Assembly: GCA_948470475.1 (NCBI GenBank)
Contig: OX419341.1
Coordinates: 6,317,853 to 6,381,852 of the forward strand
Source of the DNA: Galaxea fascicularis
Lineage: Eukaryota > Cnidaria > Anthozoa > Scleractinia > Euphylliidae
Reading direction: 5' to 3'
DNA: 64,000 bases
This document shows, piece after piece, positions 28,962-34,518 of the stretch (position 1 is the stretch's first letter; every line of letters starts with the position of its first letter). The notes beneath the pieces were generated by a model. That model did no database searches. It was given only the letters and a program-made list of their open reading frames with translations, and was not told the DNA's origin. The position numbers and the translations under genes were made by a program.

Positions 28962-31240
28962 AAGAAGAAGAAGAAGAAGAAGAAGAAGAACTCTGCAAAG
29001 CTTTGCACAAGTCATAAATATGCATATGTTTACCATTTTTATCCTGTATTATTGCTAAGGTATCCCCATCTTTGTCCCATGCCATCCCAGTACACTGCCT
29101 AAAAGAAACATATTACACAATCCTTGATCATTGCATTATATCATTGATATAACTATAAATTTACATGTCTTTTGAATGCACCCCTCACAAAACTGTATTA
29201 ATTAGCCTGCGAATGAACTTGTACATGGATATACAAAGAAGATTGCTTTGCTATCCAATTAAAACAGTATTTAAACAACTTCAGGTAAATACACAAATCT
29301 TCAAACTTTAATTGGCAATTGCATTTTCCTAGGCAAATGGGAAAGCACATCTATTACATGTGCACATGCGCCGGTGCTGGTCCAAAGTTTTAGAACTTGT
29401 TGGTATAAAGGAAAACATCTTTAAAGACTCTCTGTCGACCGGCATGCATTGCGTGCCCCATCTTAAGTTTCGTGGACCACGAAACCTCCAGATGTTGATT
29501 TATTAGTTTGTCTCGGTGTTCAATCCCTCAAAATCCAAGACATCTATCCAGTTTATTCAGCATTTATTGTTCGATATAAGAAGTTTGACTATCTTATATA
29601 ATTAAGATCAGGATATTTTGTTCTGCATCGGTCGTCTATTAGATATTTGGAAGTTAAGCAAGAAGCGATACATCAGTAACACATAAGTTTGCTATGGCGC
29701 CGGGTACGAAGAACCGCAGTGGAAGAGCAATAAAGAATACAAGAGGCTTACTGTTCAAGGACAGTGGATGAGCAAACAAAGCTTTACACGGATTCTTAAA
29801 GCACAGCAACAGCGAGTTCATCCAAATATAGTTATTATACTCAGTTGTATACTGCAAGTAAGTGTGATAATTCATGGCTAGTACTCAATTGAACATGTTA
29901 TTTTGAGTTTCTTCGGCTGGGCGCCGTTTGACGCTTCTAATGCTGTACTAATAACATCAATAAAGTCAAAAGCCATGAATCTTTTGGTAGAAGTTGTTTT
30001 CTATTACAAGTAGAACATGGAAACATAGCCTCTTCCATTTATAAGCCAAAAATATGTTCTCTCGTTTGCACATTGTTTTTGCACAGTCCCGCATTTGCAT
30101 TTCCTATATTTGTTTATGTTCTATTGGCCACAGGCAGTACCATCATTTTGCTTGGTTTTACAAGTGGATTTGCAGTGCAATAAGACCTATTTATTTTTTC
30201 TTATCCCACATCTCCCTTCCTGTAAAGCGGCTTTCTTCAACATTCGATCGCGTCCATGACGCCGATCAAATTAGAGGTTTCAAATCCTTCAGACACTAAA
30301 AACATGAACGGACCACACGCCGGTAACTGTTTCCCGTCAAAAGCTAGCCTTCTTGCAACATTCCTGCCGGTATATTTGACTGCAATATGCCGTTCGGAAT
30401 TCCCTCACATATGAATCACCATTAACGGTTGATCCCAAAACAACAACAAACGCACGCAAAGCAGGCCGGTCGACAGAGAGTCTTTAAAGGGAACCTCCAC
30501 TCTCGTGACAAATTGATGCTAAATTCTTGGAAATGATTACAAGTATCCAGAATTTACTTGAAAACATGAAAATATCTTTTCAGTGTACAAACAATTAAGT
30601 ACCACTAACACTTATTTTCATTTTTAACTTTCCCGGGCACCGCTATTTCGGATTATATGATGCCATTATTTGCATGCAGCTATTGTCAGGAGGTCAGTGA
30701 AGCAGAAAATCTTTTGTGTTAAACAATGGCTCCAACCAATTTATATCATTAAATCCAAAACGGCAGCACCTGGGAAATTTAAAAATGGAAATAGCATCAA
30801 TAATACCCAATTGTTTGTATACTGAAAAGATAATTATTTCCACATTTTTAAGTAAATTTTGGAATCTGGTAATCCTTTCCAACAATTATTAGCATCAATT
30901 TATTGTAAGAGTGGAGGTTTCCTTTAACATTAATTCATCATTTATGTGATTACTTTCCAATGGATGGATGGGTGTAAACGGCACATTGTGATAATTGGTC
31001 ATGACAAGTTTGTGATTAAAGTATACATTATGATGGTGCACAAATGATGTCATGTGTCGAAGAAAGTAAAACATATAAACAATGTATAAAACAAGTGTAT
31101 CTGTGTGTGTACTCTGAAAATTAAGGTGTCAAAATGTGATAAGAGCTCAGCTGGCCAGTTCATAGCATACTCCTTTCTTACCATGTTTTGATGTCATCCA
31201 TACAAGTACTGAGACCAGTCAGTGCTAAGGCAAAATTTTA

Positions 31241-31292
<52 letters not shown>

Positions 31293-31956
31293 ATCATCAC
31301 TGACCCTTGGAGGTTGATCTCATCTATTTGCTCCCCATGGCGATCATACAGCACAACAACTCTGTTTGCCCTATAAACAATTTAATACAAGATAACAACG
31401 ATTCTAGTACATGTATTACATGTAAGTCAGTGCCAAAAATCAGTAGTATTACCAATACCCTGTACACAAATATTGTAATGCACAATTAATGACAGCTTCA
31501 TATGTACAGTCCTCTTATTAATAAAATTAAATTAATAATTTTACTATTCAGTATTGTTTTAATTTGTCAGGGTTACACATGGCAGTTTTAACAAAACCAA
31601 ATAACAATTGCTTCTTAGTTCACGTCTTTACAGGTGCTCTTTCAGCCGTGTTGGAAAGGGACTGCTTTTGTGATGTTTTCTTTCTTCCTTTCTTTTACTT
31701 GCACTCATCTGTATCTCGGGTGCATTTTAAAAGATTAATCAAAATCACTATTACAATGGATCCATTGACAACTGGCACTCAGAACCTTAAGCGCACTTTC
31801 ACATTTGGAGCAGAGATTCAAGGTACAGTATGGCTAAGTTATAAACAGACTTTTGTACTGATGCTCACTGAGTCAGTTTGAAAATTACCCCATAAAAAAT
31901 TTAAAACATTACTTCACATTGTCTCCTTTCACCATCAACCCTCCAAGTTGCGACCA

Positions 31957-32006
<50 letters not shown>

Positions 32007-33342
32007 GGGAAGTCGCCAAACATGAAAAGCTGAAGGCAATTCTGCAATGGACTTTTAATTGCACAATCATGGACGTAATTTGCCACTGACAACTCACCCA
32101 GTCACAGCTAAATAGTTTCCAAGTTTCTGTTGCCAACAATACGTCACTGCACCTCCTCCAGTCACCTTCTCAGGAACACTGAACACACGCTTAGAGAAAT
32201 GAGAAAAACAGTATTCCTAGACATTCACAGCTCGAAAAACATGGTTGAAGTGTCTAAATGTCCAGCAGCCAGACAAAATCTAGATCTGGCTTCAAATAAC
32301 TATTATTACCAGCAGCCTGATTCGAGCTTCCTTTTAAGGGCCCTGTTACCTTCAGCTATAACCTTGGTACCACAGGTAGATTACGCATGTTTTAGGTAAC
32401 AGATTAGGGCTAGGAGTCAAAGAATATGGATGTTTGTATTAGCTTTGAAGATAATGACAGGCTGCTAGTCATTTTTAGACAATTAATGTTACTGTATTGT
32501 CACCTCCGTACCAATTAATTTGATAGTTTAGTCTATAAATGGAGTCACTATATCGTAGTTTAGATAGATAAATTCTTCGATTTCCCTGAATTTGTCAAAA
32601 AATATCGGACTGCCAGTCATTTATTGTTTTCACAGCCTTTTCCGGCTGCCGGACATCTAGAGACAACCTAAAACTTTAGCTGGCTAGTTTCTAGAATACC
32701 CGGCCACTTATTTGCATGTGAATAGTGAGTATTGTTATCTGTCTCGTTCTTCAAACGATGTCGCTACAAGAAGACAATAGTGGTCAGAAGTGGCCGGGTA
32801 TTCTGAAATTGCTCCCTTTAGCTTATCATGATGAACCATATTACGAACAAACCTAAAAGTTCTAATACGAATACAACTGCTACCATTAGTTGTAAATCTA
32901 AATCGAGCCATGGTATGGCTCTTTATTAAATAATCAACCAAGTTAACAAGAAATAAAAAAAAAATGTCTTGTAATCGTATTTATGGTAAACTGATCGGAT
33001 TCCTTCGATTTTATTGAGACTTAATTTTTATCACTGACGCGTCTCACGAACATTTAACACACTGGACTAATTTTTTTAACACTAATAATCGAGTTTACCC
33101 CAGCTTTTTAAAATCATACTGAAATCTAAGGAATAGCAACTCACAATTTCAATTCACAATCTAGCCCCTTTCGTTTAATCTTTGTATATTAAGTGATTAC
33201 TTGTTTTCCTTCACCAGAAAGTTTGTTTGTTTGCCATGGAGACGATTAGCAAAGTCGGCATTTTTCGGACTCGGTAACTATTTCAATAGCCATAAGAAAT
33301 AGCATGGAAGATTTATTGAAAAACATAAAAAATTACCTTCAT
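1174..33342 (-). CDS. WDR19: Intraflagellar transport protein 144 (WDR19), 3' end off window
   Basis: Core subunit of the IFT-A complex, which drives retrograde transport and entry of membrane proteins into cilia. Reverse-strand exons match animal WDR19/IFT144 in order along its length, for example [65 protein letters not shown] and [10 protein letters not shown] found 43 coding exons, listed separately, summing to 3186 nt = 1062 codons with no frame conflict. Residues 1 to about 650 correspond to the two WD40 propellers and about 650-1062 to the TPR-like solenoid. Vertebrate WDR19 is about 1340 residues, so the last 270 or so, including the C-terminal zinc-binding Cys pairs of the family, lie beyond position 1. 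The ATG is in a 6-nt coding exon (Met-Lys). No premature stops were seen, so the gene looks intact. Family assignment is from remembered homologues; exon borders are read from the sequence. Confidence 0.95.
1484..1593 (-). CDS. WDR19: WDR19 exon 42 (residues 1003-1039)
   Basis: Encodes [20 protein letters not shown] then [16 protein letters not shown]. Donor gtgaga. Confidence 0.96.
1780..1816 (-). CDS. WDR19: WDR19 exon 41 (residues 991-1003)
   Basis: 37-nt exon encoding [13 protein letters not shown], between cag and gtaagt. Confidence 0.92.
1939..2026 (-). CDS. WDR19: WDR19 exon 40 (residues 961-990)
   Basis: Encodes [20 protein letters not shown] then NDEAFQLAQ. Acceptor ttttctag rather than the nearer ttcag, which would lose Arg-Phe-Phe. 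Confidence 0.93.
2508..2597 (-). CDS. WDR19: WDR19 exon 39 (residues 931-961)
   Basis: Encodes [20 protein letters not shown] then [10 protein letters not shown]. Donor gtttgg. Confidence 0.96.
2655..2693. repeat. Short perfect hairpin
   Basis: AACATTCGAAAATGATT and its inverse flank a 5-base loop. Probably a small MITE remnant. Confidence 0.7.
3120..3260 (-). CDS. WDR19: WDR19 exon 38 (residues 884-931)
   Basis: Longest exon found. Encodes [20 protein letters not shown] and then [17 protein letters not shown]. Donor gtgatc. Confidence 0.96.
3735..3817 (-). CDS. WDR19: WDR19 exon 37 (residues 857-884)
   Basis: Encodes [20 protein letters not shown] then VYIKTKN. Donor gttagt. Confidence 0.95.
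4010..4195 (-). repeat. tRNA-derived SINE, minus orientation
   Basis: On the reverse strand the head has a pol III A box TGGCGCAGTGGT (4173-4184) and B box GGTTCGATTCC (4130-4140). The body is the TACCCGGAG/ACCGG module shared with copies at about 22000-22230 and 47034-47270. Confidence 0.8.
4516..4591 (-). CDS. WDR19: WDR19 exon 36 (residues 831-856)
   Basis: Encodes [20 protein letters not shown] then LESMK. Donor gtagat. Confidence 0.95.
5119..5189 (-). CDS. WDR19: WDR19 exon 35 (residues 808-831)
   Basis: Encodes [20 protein letters not shown] then DIR. The IRxGDIRRG motif is completed by exon 36. Confidence 0.95.
5590..5670 (-). repeat. tRNA-like SINE head
   Basis: The reverse strand has an A box TGGCTCAGTTGG; the B box GGATTCAAACC is degenerate. 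Read as a SINE head rather than a functional tRNA. Confidence 0.65.
5775..5990 (-). repeat. tRNA-derived SINE (GGCTTCATAGCTCAGTT family)
   Basis: The tRNA-like head, revcomp of about 5857-5930, has A box TAGCTCAGTTGA and B box GGTTCAAACC. Its body (TTTTTTTCAGG with CGCAATTGC) is shared with copies at 42590-42700 and 43170-43560. Confidence 0.8.
6053..6110 (-). CDS. WDR19: WDR19 exon 34 (residues 788-807)
   Basis: Encodes [20 protein letters not shown], a TPR-like helix pair. Donor gtaata. Confidence 0.93.
6371..6480 (-). CDS. WDR19: WDR19 exon 33 (residues 752-788)
   Basis: Encodes [20 protein letters not shown] then [16 protein letters not shown]. Donor gtaaga. Confidence 0.95.
6700..6741 (-). 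CDS. WDR19: WDR19 exon 32 (residues 738-751)
   Basis: 42-nt exon encoding [14 protein letters not shown], matching the family's DLYL.S..P.AALE. Confidence 0.92.
7298..7366 (-). CDS. WDR19: WDR19 exon 31 (residues 715-737)
   Basis: Encodes [20 protein letters not shown] then TAQ. Phase 0 both ends. Confidence 0.93.
7838..8060. mobile_element. 223-bp MITE with about 54-bp inverted termini
   Basis: Ends AGGGAGCTTAAGCACGCGCG, inverted at the right end and continuing through ACGGCAACCGGAAGTGA. Flanked by ATT on both sides (7835-7837, 8061-8063), a 3-bp duplication as in Harbinger-type MITEs. No coding capacity. Confidence 0.85.
8288..8349 (-). CDS. WDR19: WDR19 exon 30 (residues 694-714)
   Basis: Encodes [20 protein letters not shown]. 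The AIRVYR motif is conserved. Donor gtaacg. Confidence 0.94.
8399..8677. mobile_element. MITE family M1 copy 1 (double hairpin)
   Basis: About 280 bases in a WDR19 intron made of two palindromes. One runs from CTTACTAACC to GGTAAGTAAG with an inner CCCGTT...AACGGG; the other is TTATTATATCTCT...AGAGATATAATAA. Copies lie at 14185-14482 and 26264-26553. Confidence 0.85.
9213..9292 (-). repeat. tRNA-like SINE head
   Basis: The reverse strand carries A box TGGCACAGTCGG and B box GAGTTCGATCC. Confidence 0.65.
9443..9540 (-). CDS. WDR19: WDR19 exon 29 (residues 661-694)
   Basis: Encodes [20 protein letters not shown] then [12 protein letters not shown], first solenoid helices. An internal gtaaaa is ignored; the donor is gtgagt. 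Confidence 0.92.
10131..10168 (-). CDS. WDR19: WDR19 exon 28 (residues 649-661)
   Basis: 38-nt exon encoding [13 protein letters not shown]. Joins in frame to FKEAW, matching the family's LKRFSDAW. Confidence 0.87.
10473..10538 (-). CDS. WDR19: WDR19 exon 27 (residues 627-648)
   Basis: Encodes [20 protein letters not shown]. Less conserved, at the propeller-solenoid junction. Donor gtaaga. Confidence 0.85.
10674..10774 (-). CDS. WDR19: WDR19 exon 26 (residues 593-626)
   Basis: Encodes [20 protein letters not shown] then TCQTQSGK, closing propeller 2. Donor gtgatg. Confidence 0.95.
11160..11226 (-). CDS. WDR19: WDR19 exon 25 (residues 571-593)
   Basis: Encodes [20 protein letters not shown]. 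Donor gtaagc; an A/C-rich tract lies in the downstream intron. Confidence 0.94.
11350..11430 (-). CDS. WDR19: WDR19 exon 24 (residues 544-570)
   Basis: Encodes [20 protein letters not shown] then ENWPLDK. Donor gtacgt. Confidence 0.95.
11573..11760 (+). repeat. Degenerate tRNA-like SINE fragment
   Basis: Contains a B-box-like GGGCTCAAACC and a GGTGACGTTAAACCG body module. The A box is eroded. Confidence 0.45.
12155..12237 (-). CDS. WDR19: WDR19 exon 23 (residues 516-543)
   Basis: Encodes [20 protein letters not shown] then DGFVYNP. Donor gtaagt. Confidence 0.95.
12784..12850 (-). CDS. WDR19: WDR19 exon 22 (residues 494-516)
   Basis: Encodes [20 protein letters not shown]. The IEDWQFVN motif is conserved. 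Donor gtaagt. Confidence 0.95.
13275..13397 (-). CDS. WDR19: WDR19 exon 21 (residues 453-493)
   Basis: Encodes [20 protein letters not shown] and ends [11 protein letters not shown]. Phase 0 both ends, donor gtaagt. Confidence 0.95.
13748..13946. mobile_element. 199-bp MITE
   Basis: Inverted termini TTAGTAT(C/T)ACCCAACTAGT at both ends, flanked by AACA on each side. Interior includes a second palindrome, AGGACTATTAGTAATAGTCCT. Confidence 0.75.
14057..14163 (-). CDS. WDR19: WDR19 exon 20 (residues 417-452)
   Basis: Encodes [20 protein letters not shown] then [15 protein letters not shown]. Donor gtacgt; the upstream intron holds a MITE copy that starts about 20 bases away. Confidence 0.96.
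14185..14482. mobile_element. MITE family M1 copy 2 (diverged)
   Basis: Shares the GGGCCATAAATTAACG, GGACCCGTAACTT, TTAGTAAGATAT and GACCAATCAC modules with the other M1 copies, with many substitutions. Confidence 0.7.
14796..14910 (-). CDS. WDR19: WDR19 exon 19 (residues 379-417)
   Basis: Encodes [20 protein letters not shown] then [13 protein letters not shown]. The [11 protein letters not shown] motif is diagnostic of IFT144. Confidence 0.96.
15029..15191. mobile_element. 163-bp near-perfect palindromic element
   Basis: Arms of about 70 bases starting AGCAATAGGCCATATTCG around an 18-base spacer. The arms differ by only a few bases, so it is a young foldback element or recently homogenised. 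Confidence 0.85.
15400..15426 (-). CDS. WDR19: WDR19 microexon 18 (residues 370-378)
   Basis: 27-nt phase-0 exon encoding VTVVDNVMQ between cag and gtgagc. Its fit to the family's VTV segment supports it despite the small size. Confidence 0.85.
16170..16310 (+). repeat. Minisatellite, about four units
   Basis: Units built on TCCAAATCCGCTAGCGGGTC with CTGGGGCC-type spacers; the last unit is partly inverted. Confidence 0.75.
16615..16700 (-). CDS. WDR19: WDR19 exon 17 (residues 341-369)
   Basis: Encodes [20 protein letters not shown] then LSYLTSLKE, linking propeller 1 to propeller 2. Donor gtatat. Confidence 0.94.
17060..17457 (-). mobile_element. Foldback element with a tRNA-like SINE head in its loop
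   Basis: Two nearly identical inverted arms of about 115 bases (17060-17178 and 17320-17433) enclose a tRNA-like unit at about 17188-17258. On the reverse strand it has A box TAGCTTAGTCGG, B box GGTTCGATTCC, a 7-bp acceptor-like stem and a 5-bp T stem. The anticodon stem is poor, so it is a SINE head rather than a real tRNA. AATACATTTGTGA flanks both sides (17047-17059, 17458-17470). Confidence 0.75.
17504..17566 (-). CDS. WDR19: WDR19 exon 16 (residues 320-341)
   Basis: Encodes [20 protein letters not shown]. The [10 protein letters not shown] string is near-invariant in the family. Donor gtacgt. Confidence 0.95.
   Translation of the reverse strand, partial: GALIGYHGQMMVNCLLLARN
17700..17818 (+). 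pseudogene. LINE reverse-transcriptase C-terminal fragment
   Basis: Plus-strand reading gives [20 protein letters not shown] then SKAKLKVCK and a stop. This is the W-N-x-L...I-K-x-S-x-S-L tail typical of non-LTR retrotransposon RT proteins. Truncated at the 5' side. Confidence 0.65.
18163..18318 (+). repeat. tRNA-derived SINE ending in (TTA)n
   Basis: A box TAGCTCAGTGG and B box GGTTCGACTCC, then a body with TTCTTTTTCCGAGCATTTCG and a (TTA)n tail (18283-18318). The body module is partly duplicated at about 17975-18035. Confidence 0.78.
18579..18877. mobile_element. 299-bp MITE with TAA target duplication
   Basis: Termini read (A/G)GCCC.GTTTCAAACGTCG continuing CTACTGCCGTG, inverted at both ends, with TAA at 18576-18578 and 18878-18880. 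A second inner copy of the terminus starts near 18654. Related degraded sequence lies near 1347-1475 and 2049-2210. Confidence 0.8.
19117..19184 (-). CDS. WDR19: WDR19 exon 15 (residues 297-320)
   Basis: Encodes [20 protein letters not shown]. Joins exon 14 as GDNC-VKIHDL. Donor gtttgt. Confidence 0.93.
19500..19591 (-). CDS. WDR19: WDR19 exon 14 (residues 267-297)
   Basis: Encodes [20 protein letters not shown] then [10 protein letters not shown]. Donor gtaagg; the Cys codon is completed by exon 15. Confidence 0.93.
19647..19911. repeat. (GAT)n trinucleotide tract
   Basis: About 265 bases of ATG/GAT units with substitutions. It creates long spurious reading frames of Met/Ile or Ile/Val. 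Confidence 0.92.
20062..20143 (-). CDS. WDR19: WDR19 exon 13 (residues 239-266)
   Basis: Encodes [20 protein letters not shown] then HIKEIGQ, one of the most conserved propeller stretches. Donor gtactt. Confidence 0.95.
21733..21764 (-). CDS. WDR19: WDR19 exon 12 (residues 229-239)
   Basis: 32-nt exon encoding [11 protein letters not shown], flanked by cag and gtaagt. It bridges exon 11 and the [10 protein letters not shown] exon in frame. Confidence 0.9.
21885..21965 (-). CDS. WDR19: WDR19 exon 11 (residues 202-228)
   Basis: Encodes [20 protein letters not shown] then PIELAFQ, a close family match. Donor gtaaag. Confidence 0.94.
22000..22230 (-). repeat. tRNA-derived SINE, minus orientation
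   Basis: Shares AACCGGAGTACCCGGAGAAA with the copies at about 4010-4195 and 47034-47270, and a head with CACCACTACGCCAACCCTGC. Confidence 0.78.
23115..23927. mobile_element. Middle nested element
   Basis: CAGGGGCACCCAACGAG at 23115-23131 is exactly inverted at 23911-23927. AACTTA flanks both sides. Contains the MITE at 23231-23574. Confidence 0.75.
23231..23574. mobile_element. Inner nested MITE with TAA duplication
   Basis: Termini AGCGAATGATACACG are inverted, with TAA at 23228-23230 and 23575-23577. Interior is rich in CAACATTTGTTG-like words. Confidence 0.8.
24158..24238 (-). CDS. WDR19: WDR19 exon 10 (residues 175-201)
   Basis: Encodes [19 protein letters not shown] and continues to GETT. 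Phase 0 both ends, donor gtaagt. Confidence 0.9.
24726..24813. mobile_element. 88-bp mini-MITE
   Basis: AGCAGGCTCTCCAGTTTTT and its inverse flank a 40-base core. No clear target duplication. Confidence 0.7.
25148..25219 (-). CDS. WDR19: WDR19 exon 9 (residues 151-174)
   Basis: Encodes [20 protein letters not shown]. Phase 0 at both ends; donor gtaagc. Confidence 0.94.
25470..25790 (-). repeat. SINE-like composite repeat
   Basis: Shares AGTCTCAAATCTCTCTAGCC and GAGCACAGGTGCTCTA with sequence at about 22010-22070; the right end has a degenerate B-box-like GTTCAAATCCC on the reverse strand. Confidence 0.5.
25813..25873 (-). CDS. WDR19: WDR19 exon 8 (residues 130-150)
   Basis: Encodes [20 protein letters not shown]. 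Donor gtcggt. The family motif is VLGKHTKRI(T)CG.W. Confidence 0.93.
26094..26246. mobile_element. Palindromic MITE
   Basis: Arms read TTGTGGTTCAAATTT...CAAACCAGTTTA...TTTGTCTCAGA, inverted around a short ATTATGGACTAATGA centre. Confidence 0.75.
26264..26553. mobile_element. MITE family M1 copy 3
   Basis: Same two-hairpin layout as 8399-8677 with high identity. In this copy several CpG sites appear as TpG/CpA, suggesting methylation decay. Confidence 0.85.
26668..26713 (-). CDS. WDR19: WDR19 exon 7 (residues 115-130)
   Basis: Encodes [15 protein letters not shown], matching the family's KGNLLIYNHQTSRK stretch. Donor gtgatt. Confidence 0.92.
27058..27114. repeat. (ATT)n microsatellite
   Basis: Alternating AAT and ATT trinucleotide units. 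Confidence 0.9.
27189..27545. repeat. Long pyrimidine-rich tract
   Basis: About 350 bases, mostly CCCTCC/TTCCTC on the plus strand, upstream of the 27572-27624 exon's donor side. The long frames here are low-complexity artefacts. Confidence 0.85.
27572..27624 (-). CDS. WDR19: WDR19 exon 6 (residues 97-115)
   Basis: Encodes [18 protein letters not shown]. Acceptor gtttag, donor gtgagt; lies next to a long pyrimidine-rich tract. Confidence 0.92.
28587..28647 (-). CDS. WDR19: WDR19 exon 5 (residues 77-97)
   Basis: Encodes [20 protein letters not shown], with the conserved YLWDAN motif. Donor gtacca. Confidence 0.93.
28896..28989. repeat. (AAT)n-(AAG)n compound microsatellite
   Basis: About 12 AAT units run directly into about 19 AAG units, 45 bases from WDR19 exon 4. 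It explains spurious poly-Ser/poly-Tyr and poly-Phe/poly-Leu frames. Confidence 0.92.
29034..29098 (-). CDS. WDR19: WDR19 exon 4 (residues 55-77)
   Basis: Encodes [20 protein letters not shown], a typical WD blade strand with the W-D-x-D-G turn. Donor gtaaac. Confidence 0.94.
29425..30483. mobile_element. 1.06-kb TTAA-flanked non-autonomous transposon
   Basis: Termini AGACTCTCTGTCGACCGGC are exactly inverted, with TTAA outside each end (29421-29424, 30484-30487). TTAA duplication is the mark of piggyBac-type transposition. No transposase frame seen. Confidence 0.75.
30488..30923. mobile_element. 436-bp TTAA-flanked MITE abutting the previous element
   Basis: Termini AGG(G/A)AACCTCCACTCT are inverted, with an inner TTGATGCTAA match. 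TTAA at 30484-30487 is shared with the left neighbour and TTAA at 30924-30927 closes it. Confidence 0.72.
31239..31290. repeat. (TTA)n microsatellite
   Basis: About 17 perfect units, 15 bases from WDR19 exon 3. Confidence 0.92.
31305..31370 (-). CDS. WDR19: WDR19 exon 3 (residues 33-55)
   Basis: Encodes [20 protein letters not shown] of blade 1. Donor gtcagt; a (TTA)n microsatellite abuts the downstream intron. Confidence 0.93.
32098..32189 (-). CDS. WDR19: WDR19 exon 2 (residues 3-33)
   Basis: Encodes RVFSVPEK...[13 protein letters not shown], the opening strand of propeller 1. Acceptor ctctaag, donor gtgagt; ends two bases into a Gly codon. Confidence 0.92.
32688..32809. mobile_element. 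122-bp MITE-like inverted repeat
   Basis: TAGAATACCCGGCCACTT on the left is matched by its inverse AAGTGGCCGGGTATTCTG on the right. Confidence 0.65.
33230..33243 (-). promoter_or_regulatory. Candidate RFX X-box in WDR19 intron 1
   Basis: TTTGCCATGGAGAC matches the palindromic X-box GTNRCCATRGYRAC at 12 of 14 positions. It lies about 95 bases downstream of the ATG exon. RFX factors regulate IFT genes in animals, but single matches occur by chance. Confidence 0.3.
33337..33342 (-). CDS. WDR19: WDR19 exon 1 (start codon, residues 1-2)
   Basis: Only ATG AAG is coding, followed by the donor gtaatt. Exon 2 then begins Arg-Val-Phe, giving MKRVF, the family's conserved N-terminus. An in-frame joining exon this short would be missed by most predictors. 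Confidence 0.8.
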
Positions 33343-33772
33343 GATTCCTCTTTTTACGCAAAGGATGGAGCGAATATCTCTTGTTCGGGGAGGAATCAAC
33401 TACATTGTAACTCTGTCCGCCATTTTGAACTTGCAAAATCTGTACAGCGGATGACCTTTTTCCCAAGGGAGACGCTATGTAAGAAACATCGTACATTCTC
33501 GGTGATAACAATCAGTGCACAGCACAGATCTAGATGAAGATACAGCTAGCTGATACACACTGGCATATAGGTGTGTACAATCTTTCGCATTTCCACCCTG
33601 TTGTCCTGACTACTCTGAGTCTAAAACGTAACTTGACTGAGATACCACTCTCATACTGAGTTCAGGATGAATGCATGTACACATTATTCCACCGACTTCA
33701 ATCTAGATTATTATAATTAAGCTTAGTATAATTATGATTAGTATAATTTCGAAAACCGACGCGATGTGCTCG

Positions 33773-33942
33773 TAATGAAAACTTCGGAAGGACTGATCAA
33801 AGTCTAATGTACATTTACTTATTTTAAAAGGTTCACGTGTCAATCATAAAATAGAGCTGTACAAACAAAACTATATTGTTTCAAGTGGTTGCGCAATACG
33901 TTCTCACGTAGGGGCGAATCCAGCGTCTCCAATGTTTACAAC
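33773..33942 (+). repeat. 170-bp dispersed repeat, copy 1
   Basis: Shares about 95% identity with 45322-45491 in the same orientation (GGACTGATCAAAGTCTAATG near its start, GAATCCAGCGTCTCCAATG near its end). Confidence 0.85.
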
Positions 33943-34305
33943 AGCAAGCAAATGGATTGCATTTTGACTGAAAAAAAAAAAAAGCTTATTCTTTTTTCAA
34001 ATTCTCTCACGTTATCTTGAAGGCATGGCCAAAAATGTACTATGGCATCGCTTTTCCTGCAAAAAAATTGATTGATATCAGCTGTCTCCTACATTTCAAG
34101 GAATGTTTTGGCAAGAGTAAAGAGTCATAAGTAGCAAACGGTTTGGGTTAGAAAACAGCAAAACTCCCATGACAGTGCCCCTTTAAGACCTTTGTGGGAA
34201 CCATTGGAAGTAAGAGACTCGCTTTAACTTGTAGCCGGGTGATACAGAAGTCTTTGATTTTGCAGGGCTGGAGCTTGGGATGGAAACGACTCGATAATTG
34301 GCCTT

Positions 34306-34518
34306 TCCCAAATTCAAAAGGGAACTGGGGCGAGTTTCAAATTTTGAAGTAATCGATAAATTAACACCATCACATGAAAGATAGCATTGAGTTTAGTCGT
34401 TTGACCAAGTTTGATCCTGTTAGGTTGAACAGAGACATAGTTATGGACCTTGAAACATGGTTCAAAATCCATACAAACGTCTCTAATTTTGAGGCTGCGT
34501 CCCCCAAAACCATGGTTT
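34306..34518 (+). repeat. 213-bp dispersed repeat, copy 1
   Basis: Matches 62762-62974 in the same orientation (GGAACTGGGGCGAGTTTCAA; ends in GCTGCGTCCCCCAAAA). No coding sense seen; an unclassified interspersed repeat. Confidence 0.85.

Noticed and set aside
28745..29085. Frames with poly-Phe/Leu or poly-Ser/Tyr
   Set aside because: Read from the AAT/AAG microsatellite; exon 4 ends at donor 29028-29033.
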